A stretch of DNA of 7,863 nt from RGIG1681 sp045657465 (GCA_045657465.1 JAZOTD010000005.1:1-7863), one strand, 5' to 3'. Counted from the stretch's first letter, positions 1-6,219 are shown. Notes: generated by a model not told the origin, from the letters alone. Made by a program: numbers and translations.

Positions 1-301
1 TGTCTATTGGGCTTCCACCACCAATTGCAAGAATGAAGTCTGCACCAGATCTTTTTAATTCATTATATGCATTTTTTACATCACGAACAGTTGGTTCTGG
101 AGTTACATCAGAAAACATAACTGAAGGAATTTTGTTTTTAACCAAAACTTCAGAAACTTTTTGATATAAACCACAATCAATTAGACCATTGTCAGTGATG
201 ACAAAACCTTTTTTGTAGTGTCTGTTTTTGATTTCTTCATCAAGCTCATTGATGCAATCTGTTCCAAAAAAACATGTTCTATTAAATACAATTTTTTCCA
301 T
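1..301 (-). CDS. Iron-containing alcohol dehydrogenase, lactaldehyde reductase-like (N-terminal 100 codons, 3' end outside window)
   Basis: The gene starts with ATG at 301-299 and runs off the left edge, so only the first 100 of the family's usual 380 or so residues are visible. The start is supported by GGAG at 307-310, five bases upstream. The fragment reads MEKIVFNRTCFFG, then a first Rossmann strand with FVITDNGLIDCG (about residues 33-44), VTPEPTV (66-72) and LAIGGGSPID (91-100). That order and the GGGSxxD dinucleotide-binding loop are typical of group III iron-dependent alcohol dehydrogenases. The spacing and wording are close to E. coli FucO, which reduces lactaldehyde to 1,2-propanediol with NADH. 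The metal-binding histidines and aspartate lie in the missing part, so substrate and metal cannot be judged; a butanol or 1,3-propanediol dehydrogenase is possible. The gene is divergent from the small gene at 401-547. Confidence 0.9.
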   Translation of the reverse strand, partial: MEKIVFNRTCFFGTDCINELDEEIKNRHYKKGFVITDNGLIDCGLYQKVSEVLVKNKIPSVMFSDVTPEPTVRDVKNAYNELKRSGADFILAIGGGSPID

Positions 302-322
302 GAGAACTCCTATACAAAATAT

Positions 323-351
323 ATTTTAAAGAATAATAAGTTTATAGTCAA
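323..351 (-). promoter_or_regulatory. Sigma70/SigA-type promoter for the alcohol dehydrogenase gene
   Basis: On the minus strand TTGACT (plus positions 346-351) is followed after exactly 17 bases by TAAAAT (323-328). Each box matches the consensus at five of six positions. Transcription would start near 316, giving a leader of only about 15 bases that consists mostly of the ribosome binding site (GGAG at 307-310). No riboswitch could fit in such a leader. Confidence 0.75.
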
Positions 352-400
352 ATAATTTTGTGGCCAATCGCGAAAAATAAAATTAAAGGAGAAAATAATC

Positions 401-547
401 ATGAAAAATAGTAAAAAAATAAATAAAAATAAATTTAAAAATCAATTAAAAAACAATATGAAATCTTCAGATTTTGACCCGTTAGGAAGTTATACGGGTG
501 TGCCTAGTGATGGAGGAAAACCTGTTCAAGATCAAGATGATTTATAA
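401..547 (+). CDS. Small 48-residue protein of unknown function, with a GSYTG / PVQDxDDL C-terminal half
   Basis: The ATG at 401 follows a near-perfect AAAGGAG (385-391) with a nine-base spacer. The 48-codon frame ends in TAA immediately before a hairpin terminator, which together argue for a real gene despite its size. The protein has two halves. Residues 1-21 are almost all lysine, asparagine and other polar residues (8 Lys, 6 Asn). Residues 22-48 hold SSDFDPLGSYTGVPSDGGK followed by an acidic end, PVQDQDDL. There are no cysteines, no hydrophobic segment and no signal peptide, so a soluble cytoplasmic peptide is most likely. From memory, the DPxGSYTG...PVQDxDDL pattern resembles short hypothetical proteins seen in Clostridia; I cannot attach a function. 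It lies between a divergent dehydrogenase and an exporter operon, but its own terminator separates it from the exporter. I see no convincing promoter for it. Confidence 0.8.
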   Translation: MKNSKKINKNKFKNQLKNNMKSSDFDPLGSYTGVPSDGGKPVQDQDDL

Positions 548-573
548 ATCGCCATTTAAATGGTGATTTTTTC
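548..573 (+). terminator. Intrinsic terminator of the 48-residue protein gene
   Basis: ATCGCCAT (548-555) pairs with ATGGTGAT (560-567) around a TTAA loop, with one G-U wobble, and a run of T follows to 572. It starts directly after the TAA stop codon at 545-547, so the small gene is probably a one-gene transcript. Confidence 0.85.
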
Positions 574-595
574 TTAGTTTAGAGCTCAAAAAACA

Positions 596-624
596 TTTAC
601 AACTTTATCTAAAATCAATATAAT
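596..624 (+). promoter_or_regulatory. Sigma70/SigA-type promoter of the ABC exporter operon
   Basis: TTTACA (596-601) and a perfect TATAAT (619-624) are separated by 17 bases. Transcription should start at about 631, which is the first base of the ribosome binding site AGGAG (631-635). The ATG follows at 641 after a five-base spacer. The predicted leader is therefore only about ten bases long. The start site is inferred from spacing and was not measured. Confidence 0.85.
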
Positions 625-640
625 AAGTCTAGGAGTTATT

Positions 641-1369
641 ATGAAAAAAGAACAGCTTATTTTTGATGCGCGTTATGTTGGTTCAGTGTCGCTTAGACAT
701 GTGTCAAAGTTTTATGGTGAAGAAAATGAAATTAAGGCGCTTGATGATGTGTCTTTGCAACTTTTCACTGGCGAATTTGTTGTTATTTTAGGTGCTAGCG
801 GAAGCGGAAAAAGCACACTTTTAAACATTATTGGTGGCATGGATAGCGTTAGTGAAGGAAGTGTTAATTTTGCAGGTGTTGACATAACTCAGTTGTCAGA
901 AAAAATGTATGCAAATTATAGACGTAATGTTGTTGGATTTATTTTTCAGTTTTATAATCTTATGCCGAACCTAACCGCACTTGAAAATGTTGAACTTGCT
1001 GAACTTCCTGGGCAGATGCTTGCGATTGATGCACTAAAAGCGGTTGGTCTTGAAAAGAGACAATATAACTTTCCAAGCGAAATGTCTGGCGGTGAGCAAC
1101 AAAGAGTTGCCATTGCAAGGGCACTTGTGAAAGATCCAAAAATTTTGCTCTGTGATGAGCCTACTGGTGCACTCGACAGCAAAACAGGAAAGAAAATTAT
1201 TAAACTTTTGAAAAATGCGAATAAAAACAAAGACAAAATTGTTGTTGTTGTAACACACAATGCAGCAATTGCAGAAATTGCAGACAGAGTTATTAAGCTG
1301 TCTGATGGAAAAATTGTGAGTGATATCACAAATAAAAACCCTAAAAAGATTGAGGAGATTGATTTGTAA
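641..1369 (+). CDS. ABC transporter ATP-binding protein, MacB/LolD/SalX-type
   Basis: This 242-residue protein is the nucleotide-binding subunit that powers the FtsX-type permease encoded next, at the inner face of the membrane. All ABC motifs are present: Walker A GASGSGKST (51-59), Q-loop glutamine 103 in FIFQFYNLMPNLTALENV, signature MSGGEQQR (148-155), Walker B ILLCDEP (168-174) with catalytic Glu173, D-loop GALD (176-179) and switch His206. The wording LTALENV and CDEPTGALDSKTG is characteristic of the MacB/LolD/SalX group (COG1136), whose members move lipoproteins, peptides or drugs or act mechanically on the cell envelope. The stretch between ENVEL and the signature is about seven residues shorter than in textbook LolD/MacB. 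The start is fixed by AGGAG at 631-635. The stop TAA (1367-1369) shares one base with the permease ATG, so the two are translationally coupled. The substrate cannot be read from this subunit. Confidence 0.97.
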   Translation: MKKEQLIFDARYVGSVSLRHVSKFYGEENEIKALDDVSLQLFTGEFVVILGASGSGKSTLLNIIGGMDSVSEGSVNFAGVDITQLSEKMYANYRRNVVGFIFQFYNLMPNLTALENVELAELPGQMLAIDALKAVGLEKRQYNFPSEMSGGEQQRVAIARALVKDPKILLCDEPTGALDSKTGKKIIKLLKNANKNKDKIVVVVTHNAAIAEIADRVIKLSDGKIVSDITNKNPKKIEEIDL

Positions 1370-3678
1370 TGAACAAAACCCTAAAGAAAATTCGTTGGAG
1401 GAATATCAAGGCAAACATGAAACAATTTTTGTCTGTTGTTTTGATTATGCTTTTGTCAACGACTTTGCTCTTTGGGTTTATTGTTAATGCCAGCACATTA
1501 AAAAGTGCGGTTAATGATTATTTTGAAAAAACCAATCTTGCAGATGTTTGGGTTTATACTGACAAAATAACAGATGCTGACAGAATATTTTTTAGTGTAA
1601 ATTCAAATGAATATACTGAAAGGTTATATTTGAATGGCTCGAGTATGCTTGTAAATCAAAACGCAGAAAATTCTGCCAAAGTTTATGTGTTGCCAAAAGA
1701 GAAAACCAAAGTGTCTTTGCCTGTGAAGGAAAGAGGTGAGTTTGGTTGCATGATAGATAAGGGTGTGGTTGAAAACTATGGGCTTATTTTGGGCTATGAT
1801 GACATAATGTTTGATTTTGAATATAAACTCGATGACAACACTACTGTTGTTTTGCCACTCAAGTTTAGAATAACTGGGGCAATGAGTTTTAATGAATGTG
1901 CAGACACATATTCTTCATGGCCAGTTGTTATTGATGATGACATTTTCTTGTATGTTTTAAATCTTGCACTCACTGAAAAATTTGGAACAGAAAGCTATAA
2001 CATTGACAAGGTGCCAAATAACCAAGTGGTGATGACAACAGATAATGTTGAGAAAACAAAACAGCTTATTAACAATCATTATGCTACAAGCGACAGTAAA
2101 CTTTTGTATTTAGGTGACAGAGATGATGTGGAATCTGTTGTGCTTTTAGAAATGGAAATCAGTCAATCTGAAAAAATGATTTATGTTTTTCCGGTTATAT
2201 TCTTGATTGTTTCAATTATGATTATTTTAACGACAATTAATCAGCTTATAATTCAAGAAAAAGGCAAAATTGGAACTTTAAAATCTATTGGTATTCCTGA
2301 CAAAAAAGTTTTGAATCATTATTCGAGTTATGGTGCGTATTTATGCGGTATTGGTGCACTTGCAGGCTTGATTTTAGGGCCTATCATAGTGCCTACGGTG
2401 ATGTTTGTTAAATATAATCTGGTTTATAGCATTCCGGCAGATTTTGTGTCTACGAAGATTCCATGGTTATTTGCAATTTTAGTGTTTGCATTTATGACGT
2501 TGCTTGGTTTTGTTGTTTCGCTTTTTGCATGTTATGAAATTTTGCACAAAAAACCAATTGAATGCATGAAGCCACAAATCAAGCTAAAAATGAAAGGTAA
2601 AAAGAAAAAATCAAGGCTTCCGTTCTGGATGAAAATGGCTGGCAGGAACATAAAAGTTAGGCCGATAAGAACAATCATGGCCGTGCTTGGTGTTGCTGGT
2701 TGTGCTGCGCTTTTGATTTGCGGATTTGGAATTGGTGACACATTAAACCATGGGCTTGACAATGATTTTGAAAAACGGTTTAAATATGATGTTTCTTGCA
2801 CTTATGAAACTGCAGATTTTGAAGAAAAAATGCGTGAAATAAAGAGCATAAAATCATATGAAAAATATGAAAAAACGAGCATTAATGTTTTGACCAATGA
2901 CAAATCAAAAACGGTTATGCTGACCAAGTTTAAAGCTGATTCAAAGTTTGCAGAGTTTGGGCTTAAAGAAAATGAATTTTGTTTGTCAAAGGCTATTGCT
3001 GATGAGTTAGAACTCAAAGAAGGCGATGAAATTGTTTTGGAATATAACAATGAAAAAACAAAAATAAAACTTGCAAAAATTCAAGAAACGAGTTTTGTTA
3101 ATGGGGCTTTTGCAACTGGTTCGTTTGGGTTTGATTTTAACGGTGCAGAAAAAGGTGTTTGGATTGATTGTGAAAATGAAACACATGTTGTTGAAAGATT
3201 GAATTTAATTAACGGAACAAAAGATGCAGAAAAAATTGATGACCTTATTGAAGGGGCAAAGGAAAAAATTGGAAGTATAAATTCAATAACAGCAACACTA
3301 AAAACATTTGCAATTTTGCTTGCAGTGATTGTTTTGCTCAATTTAATAATGCTTATTTTAAAAGAAAGAACCAAAGACATTGCTACTATGAAAGTTATGG
3401 GGCAGGGTATATTTTCAATCGGTTTATCGCTTATTTTTGAGATGTTTTTAATTTCATTTATTGGAACATGCTTGGGCATGGTTTTGGGTTATCCAGTTTT
3501 GATGCTGGTGCTATCAATCAACAAAGTTGAAATTGTTAATTATTTGTATTATATCAGCCCAATAAGCTATATTTTTACAATTTTAATCGTTTTTGGAACA
3601 ATTTTAGCTGTTGGACTTTTAAGCCTTTTGAAGGTTAAAAAGATAAATATGATTGAATCTCTGAAAAGTGTAGAATAA
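1369..3678 (+). CDS. FtsX-type ABC transporter permease with two FtsX modules
   Basis: This 769-residue membrane protein is the partner of the upstream ATPase. By eye it has eight membrane segments, at about 20-40, 270-292, 320-345, 365-390, 434-456, 646-666, 681-712 and 732-755. They form two similar halves, each with one N-terminal segment, a large outside domain (about 42-268 and 458-645) and an FtsX domain of three segments. Both FtsX domains carry the expected cytoplasmic motif after their first helix, GKIGTLKSIGI (299-309) and KDIATMKVMGQ (669-679). A lysine-rich cytoplasmic linker (about 405-416) joins the halves. The outer domains show no obvious coiled coil or known fold. The layout recalls the large FtsX-like permeases of Firmicutes rather than four-segment MacB or ten-segment BceB. 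No two-component system, accessory protein or adaptor gene is adjacent, so the substrate (peptide, lipoprotein or other) is unknown. The gene ends inside its own terminator. Confidence 0.95.
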   Translation: MNKTLKKIRWRNIKANMKQFLSVVLIMLLSTTLLFGFIVNASTLKSAVNDYFEKTNLADVWVYTDKITDADRIFFSVNSNEYTERLYLNGSSMLVNQNAENSAKVYVLPKEKTKVSLPVKERGEFGCMIDKGVVENYGLILGYDDIMFDFEYKLDDNTTVVLPLKFRITGAMSFNECADTYSSWPVVIDDDIFLYVLNLALTEKFGTESYNIDKVPNNQVVMTTDNVEKTKQLINNHYATSDSKLLYLGDRDDVESVVLLEMEISQSEKMIYVFPVIFLIVSIMIILTTINQLIIQEKGKIGTLKSIGIPDKKVLNHYSSYGAYLCGIGALAGLILGPIIVPTVMFVKYNLVYSIPADFVSTKIPWLFAILVFAFMTLLGFVVSLFACYEILHKKPIECMKPQIKLKMKGKKKKSRLPFWMKMAGRNIKVRPIRTIMAVLGVAGCAALLICGFGIGDTLNHGLDNDFEKRFKYDVSCTYETADFEEKMREIKSIKSYEKYEKTSINVLTNDKSKTVMLTKFKADSKFAEFGLKENEFCLSKAIADELELKEGDEIVLEYNNEKTKIKLAKIQETSFVNGAFATGSFGFDFNGAEKGVWIDCENETHVVERLNLINGTKDAEKIDDLIEGAKEKIGSINSITATLKTFAILLAVIVLLNLIMLILKERTKDIATMKVMGQGIFSIGLSLIFEMFLISFIGTCLGMVLGYPVLMLVLSINKVEIVNYLYYISPISYIFTILIVFGTILAVGLLSLLKVKKINMIESLKSVE

Positions 3679-3697
3679 TTTCTGCACTTTTCTTTTT
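3663..3697 (+). terminator. Intrinsic terminator of the ABC exporter operon, overlapping the stop codon
   Basis: A 13-base arm (3663-3675) pairs with 3680-3692 with a single U-G wobble, leaving a TAAT loop, and TTTTT follows at 3693-3697. The left arm encodes the last permease residues and the loop contains the TAA stop (3676-3678). Confidence 0.93.
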
Positions 3698-3795
3698 ATT
3701 AGTTTGACAATTTGATAAAAAAATTGCACAATATATATATAATATTTTATGTAATTATTTTTTATTTTTTGACAAATAAAAAATAGGGGGTTGTT
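3698..3795 (+). promoter_or_regulatory. AT-rich spacer with a possible promoter for the repeat-protein gene
   Basis: This gap is almost purely A and T, including an alternating AT run at 3731-3742. The best promoter candidate is a perfect TTGACA at 3704-3709 followed after 17 bases by CACAAT (3727-3732), which matches four of six positions of the -10 consensus. A better -10 box, TATAAT at 3738-3743, is too far from that -35 box, but lies 20 bases after TTGATA (3712-3717). A promoter is expected because a terminator closes the preceding operon, but its exact position is uncertain. The spacer ends in AGGGGG (3785-3790), a slightly unusual ribosome binding site five bases before the ATG. Confidence 0.45.
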
Positions 3796-5097
3796 ATGTT
3801 TAACACTAAAGCATTATTGTTGAGTTCTTTTGGCGTTGCATTTGCAGTCACAATCACGGTTATTGCTGTGCTTGCATTTACGGCAACTGTGGTTTGTTTT
3901 TGGTGGATTGAAGTGAAAAAGAAACCGCTGAAAGAAATGTTTGCGCATATTAGAAATGGATTTTTGTTTATCTTTGAACGTATTTATGCATTGTTTACAA
4001 CAAACTCAACAGTGAAAACGGTTTATAGTGACAAATCTAGAAACTATTCAGGAACTGAGTTTTTGCCAATTCCAACTAAGGCTCCAACAAATCAATACAC
4101 ATATGAATTTGTTGGTTGGGACAAAAATGGTGTTGATGAAAAAGGCAATATGGTTGTCAAAGCAATTTATCTTCAAAAGGTTATCAAATGCTACATCAAT
4201 GTGTTTGATGACGACAGAGAAACATTGCTCAAATCTGAAGTTGTTGAATATGGTTCAGGTGTGAATCTTTATGATATCAAGCCAACCAAACCAGAAACAA
4301 AAGAATTTTCTTATGAATTTGTTGGTTGGGATAAAGATATAACAGCGTTCTATAAAAACGAAAATGTGTATGCCGTTTATCATGCAATTCCTAAAAAATA
4401 TACATACAAATTTGTTGAAGAAGATGGTGAAACAATCATCAGTCAAGGCACTGCGATTTATGGAACACCAATTATTCCTCCAGTTGAGCCACAAAAAATA
4501 ACTGACACAAACCAAGTTTGTGAGTTTATTGGTTGGAAAAACTATAGTGACGGTATGGTGCTTACAAAAGATGTTGTCTTTGTTGCAACATATGCAAATG
4601 TTCCAGCGGCTATTCCTGGAAGTTCTTCAATTATCAAAACTGACGGAAACAAGGTTCAGGTGGTTGATGAAACAGCGCTTTCTCAACAAGAAGACCAAGA
4701 ACAAGAAGAAATTAAGCTTAATCGTTTGGCTAATGCAATCAAGTTTGATGCACAAAAGAACGCTAGTGCTGCTCCAGTGACTGAAGTTAAAACTTCTTCA
4801 GGAATCATTCGTAAGAGTGGTGGAGTGATTATTGAAAGCAATATGTCTAGCGAAGAAATGTTTAGAGAAAGAAATGCTTCTGAAGTTCAACATCACACAG
4901 ATGATAAAGAAGTTCATCAAAAGATTCAACTTATGACAATCAAAAAGACAGCTGAAGTTGAAGATAATTCAAAAGTAATCAAGCTTAAACCAAAGCCTGA
5001 AAAAGAACCAAAAGAAGATGGTATTTTTAAGAATATGATGATCAACAAAATCAAGATTGAAAATGTTGATGAAAATGAAACAAAAGACGACGAATAA
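3796..5097 (+). CDS. Membrane-anchored protein with three InlB-type (Listeria-Bacteroides) repeats
   Basis: The 433-residue product begins with one strong hydrophobic segment (about 8-37), followed by a basic stretch EVKKKPLKE (39-47) and a second, weaker, amphipathic segment (about 51-68). Residues 72-268 hold three repeats of about 70 residues. Each contains Y-x-F-x-GW (GW at 107-108, 177-178, 246-247) and ends in a strand such as VVKAIY, VYAVYH or VFVATY; this is the pattern of the InlB B-repeat / Flg_new family. Residues 270-433 are polar, Lys/Glu/Gln-rich and probably disordered, ending in acidic ENETKDDE. There is no LPXTG sorting signal and no catalytic motif. InlB-type repeats are usually outside the cell, but the basic residues after the membrane segment argue for the reverse orientation. 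The start is supported by AGGGGG at 3785-3790. Role unknown; an envelope or adhesion-related scaffold is the usual guess for such repeats. Confidence 0.88.
   Translation: MFNTKALLLSSFGVAFAVTITVIAVLAFTATVVCFWWIEVKKKPLKEMFAHIRNGFLFIFERIYALFTTNSTVKTVYSDKSRNYSGTEFLPIPTKAPTNQYTYEFVGWDKNGVDEKGNMVVKAIYLQKVIKCYINVFDDDRETLLKSEVVEYGSGVNLYDIKPTKPETKEFSYEFVGWDKDITAFYKNENVYAVYHAIPKKYTYKFVEEDGETIISQGTAIYGTPIIPPVEPQKITDTNQVCEFIGWKNYSDGMVLTKDVVFVATYANVPAAIPGSSSIIKTDGNKVQVVDETALSQQEDQEQEEIKLNRLANAIKFDAQKNASAAPVTEVKTSSGIIRKSGGVIIESNMSSEEMFRERNASEVQHHTDDKEVHQKIQLMTIKKTAEVEDNSKVIKLKPKPEKEPKEDGIFKNMMINKIKIENVDENETKDDE
4009..4599 (+). repeat. Three tandem InlB-type repeats inside the membrane-anchored protein
   Basis: Repeat units cover residues of about 72-128, 129-197 and 201-268, with the GW pair recurring every 70 and then 69 residues. 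Units 1 and 2 still share an identical 20-base stretch (4102-4121 and 4312-4331, 210 bases apart) coding for YEFVGW, whereas unit 3 has diverged to CEFIGWK. This fits an older duplication for unit 3 and a more recent duplication or conversion between units 1 and 2. Confidence 0.8.
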
Positions 5098-5111
5098 TTC
5101 GTCGTCTTTTT
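5082..5111 (+). terminator. Intrinsic terminator of the repeat-protein gene, with the stop codon as loop
   Basis: A perfect 13-base inverted repeat (5082-5094 with 5098-5110) encloses a three-base loop that is exactly the TAA stop codon (5095-5097). TTTTT follows the core stem at 5107-5111. The left arm encodes the last four residues, KDDE, and the preceding Thr codon in part. Because the arms end in A and T runs, it could also stop transcription from the opposite strand. Confidence 0.93.
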
Positions 5112-5128
5112 ATTTTTATTATAAAGAG

Positions 5129-5158
5129 AAAAAATACCGCTGTGAAGCAGTATTTTTG
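5129..5158 (-). terminator. Terminator of the DUF1846 gene, probably bidirectional
   Basis: On the minus strand AAAAATACTGC pairs with GCGGTATTTTT around a six-base loop (plus positions 5141-5146), with one wobble pair, and continues into six T (plus A run 5129-5134). It lies directly after the minus-strand stop codon at 5161-5163. On the plus strand the same hairpin is followed by a T-rich run, so it can back up the terminator at 5082-5111 from the convergent gene. Confidence 0.85.
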
Positions 5159-5160
5159 TT

Positions 5161-6195
5161 TTATTTATTGTTGAGTTTTTCATATATTTCACGGGCCTTA
5201 ACAACAAGTTCAAGGCTTCTTTCGAAGGTTTGAGTGCTTATTTTGAAGTTTTGATAAGCAACTTTAACTTTTTCCCATCTACGTTCAATTTCTTGCATTG
5301 AAGCACGTTGAACAGCTTCATCATTTTCAATTGCAAAACCAACATTGTTGATGCCCATTGCAGTTGGTGATGCATAAACGTCTTTGCCATAAATCATATT
5401 AAGCATTTTTGACAAAACAGGGAATGCTTCGATGTCTCTGTTATAGTTAACTGCAATTTTTCCGGTTGCATTTTTGTGATATGGGTCGATGATGTTGTAG
5501 TCTAAAAGGTCTGCGGTTGCCATTTCATAAGCGATGTTTGTAAGGTGAGTTAGTGGAAGGTTCCAAACAGGGAATGTTTCATATTTTGCATAGCCAGAAA
5601 TGATTCCGTTAAGTTTGTCATGATAGAGCTGGCTAAGGCAAACTTCAAGCTTTCCACTTGATGCACCTGGGGCAGAAACCAAGACTATTTTTTTGTTGGT
5701 TTTTACGTGGTCGTTGTAGCCAAAACCATCTTGGCTTACAACTTTATTAATATCGCCTGGATAGCAATCCATATAATATGAGCGATAGGTTGGAACATCT
5801 ATTGATTCACAGCGTTGTTTAAAGTCTTCAATAAGTGGGTGATCTTCATAAAAATTGATAACGACACCACATACAGAAATTCCGATTTTTCTCATGCAGC
5901 CAACGAGACGGAGAAGCTCGTTGTCGTAGGTTAAGCCATAGTCTTCACGCAATTTTTTGCTGATAATATGCCTAGCATTTACACAGAAGAGAATTTCAAG
6001 GTCGTTTTTGAGTTCTTTTAAAATTTCAATTTTAACATTAGGCTCAAAACCTGGCAATACACGTGATGCGTGATAGTCGTCGAAGATTTTTCCGCCAACT
6101 TCGATATAGAGTCTTTCATAGTTTTGAATTCGGTTTAAGATGGCGTCTTTTTGAATTTGAATATACTTTTTGTTGTTAAATGGCATTGTGTTCAT
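5161..6195 (-). CDS. DUF1846 (UPF0371) family protein, short form lacking the C-terminal domain
   Basis: This 344-residue protein matches, from memory, the N-terminal two thirds of the conserved UPF0371/DUF1846 proteins of Firmicutes, such as the roughly 494-residue S. pneumoniae protein. Shared blocks include GGKIFDDYHASRVLPGFEP (34-52), YPGDINKVVSQDGFGYND (145-162), SAPGASSGKLEVCLSQLYHD (174-193), SGYAKYETFPVWNLPL (200-215), NYNRDIEAFPVL (250-261) and YASPTAMGINNVGFAI (274-289). The glycine/serine-rich APGASSGK resembles a phosphate-binding loop, but I know of no established activity for the family. The usual C-terminal domain of about 150 residues is absent; similarity ends at the helix near 320-344, followed by TAA and a terminator. 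The start at M1 rather than M4 is supported by GGAG six bases upstream of it. The gene is downstream of bipA in the same direction. Likely cytoplasmic. Confidence 0.93.
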   Translation of the reverse strand: MNTMPFNNKKYIQIQKDAILNRIQNYERLYIEVGGKIFDDYHASRVLPGFEPNVKIEILKELKNDLEILFCVNARHIISKKLREDYGLTYDNELLRLVGCMRKIGISVCGVVINFYEDHPLIEDFKQRCESIDVPTYRSYYMDCYPGDINKVVSQDGFGYNDHVKTNKKIVLVSAPGASSGKLEVCLSQLYHDKLNGIISGYAKYETFPVWNLPLTHLTNIAYEMATADLLDYNIIDPYHKNATGKIAVNYNRDIEAFPVLSKMLNMIYGKDVYASPTAMGINNVGFAIENDEAVQRASMQEIERRWEKVKVAYQNFKISTQTFERSLELVVKAREIYEKLNNK

Positions 6196-6201
6196 AAGAT
6201 T

Positions 6202-6205
6202 CTCC
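6202..6205 (-). promoter_or_regulatory. Ribosome binding site that selects the DUF1846 start
   Basis: GGAG on the minus strand lies six bases before the ATG at 6195-6193. The alternative in-frame ATG three codons later (MPFNNKK) would sit 15 bases away, which is too far, so M1 is preferred. Confidence 0.75.
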
Positions 6206-6219
6206 GTTATTTTTTTATT

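Noticed and set aside
302..400. A riboswitch or leader RNA in the spacer between the dehydrogenase and the small gene.
   Set aside because: The predicted dehydrogenase leader is only about 15 bases, the rest is AT-rich without a stable stem, and no riboswitch core is recognisable.
952..1329. Open frames on the minus strand inside the ABC ATPase gene.
   Set aside because: They overlap a gene with every ABC motif intact, have no convincing ribosome binding site and give Ser/Phe-rich products typical of antisense shadows.
3769..3774. A perfect TTGACA that might be the -35 box for the repeat-protein gene.
   Set aside because: A -10 box at normal spacing would fall at about 3792-3797, on top of the ATG at 3796, leaving no ribosome binding site in the transcript.
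4520..4780. Open frame in a second plus-strand frame within the repeat-protein gene.
   Set aside because: The main frame is supported by RBS, repeats and terminator; the alternative product has no recognisable feature and no start signals.
5098..5163. A frameshift or a split gene explaining the short DUF1846 protein.
   Set aside because: Only 63 bases lie beyond the stop and they consist of two terminator hairpins; they cannot encode the missing 150 or so residues.
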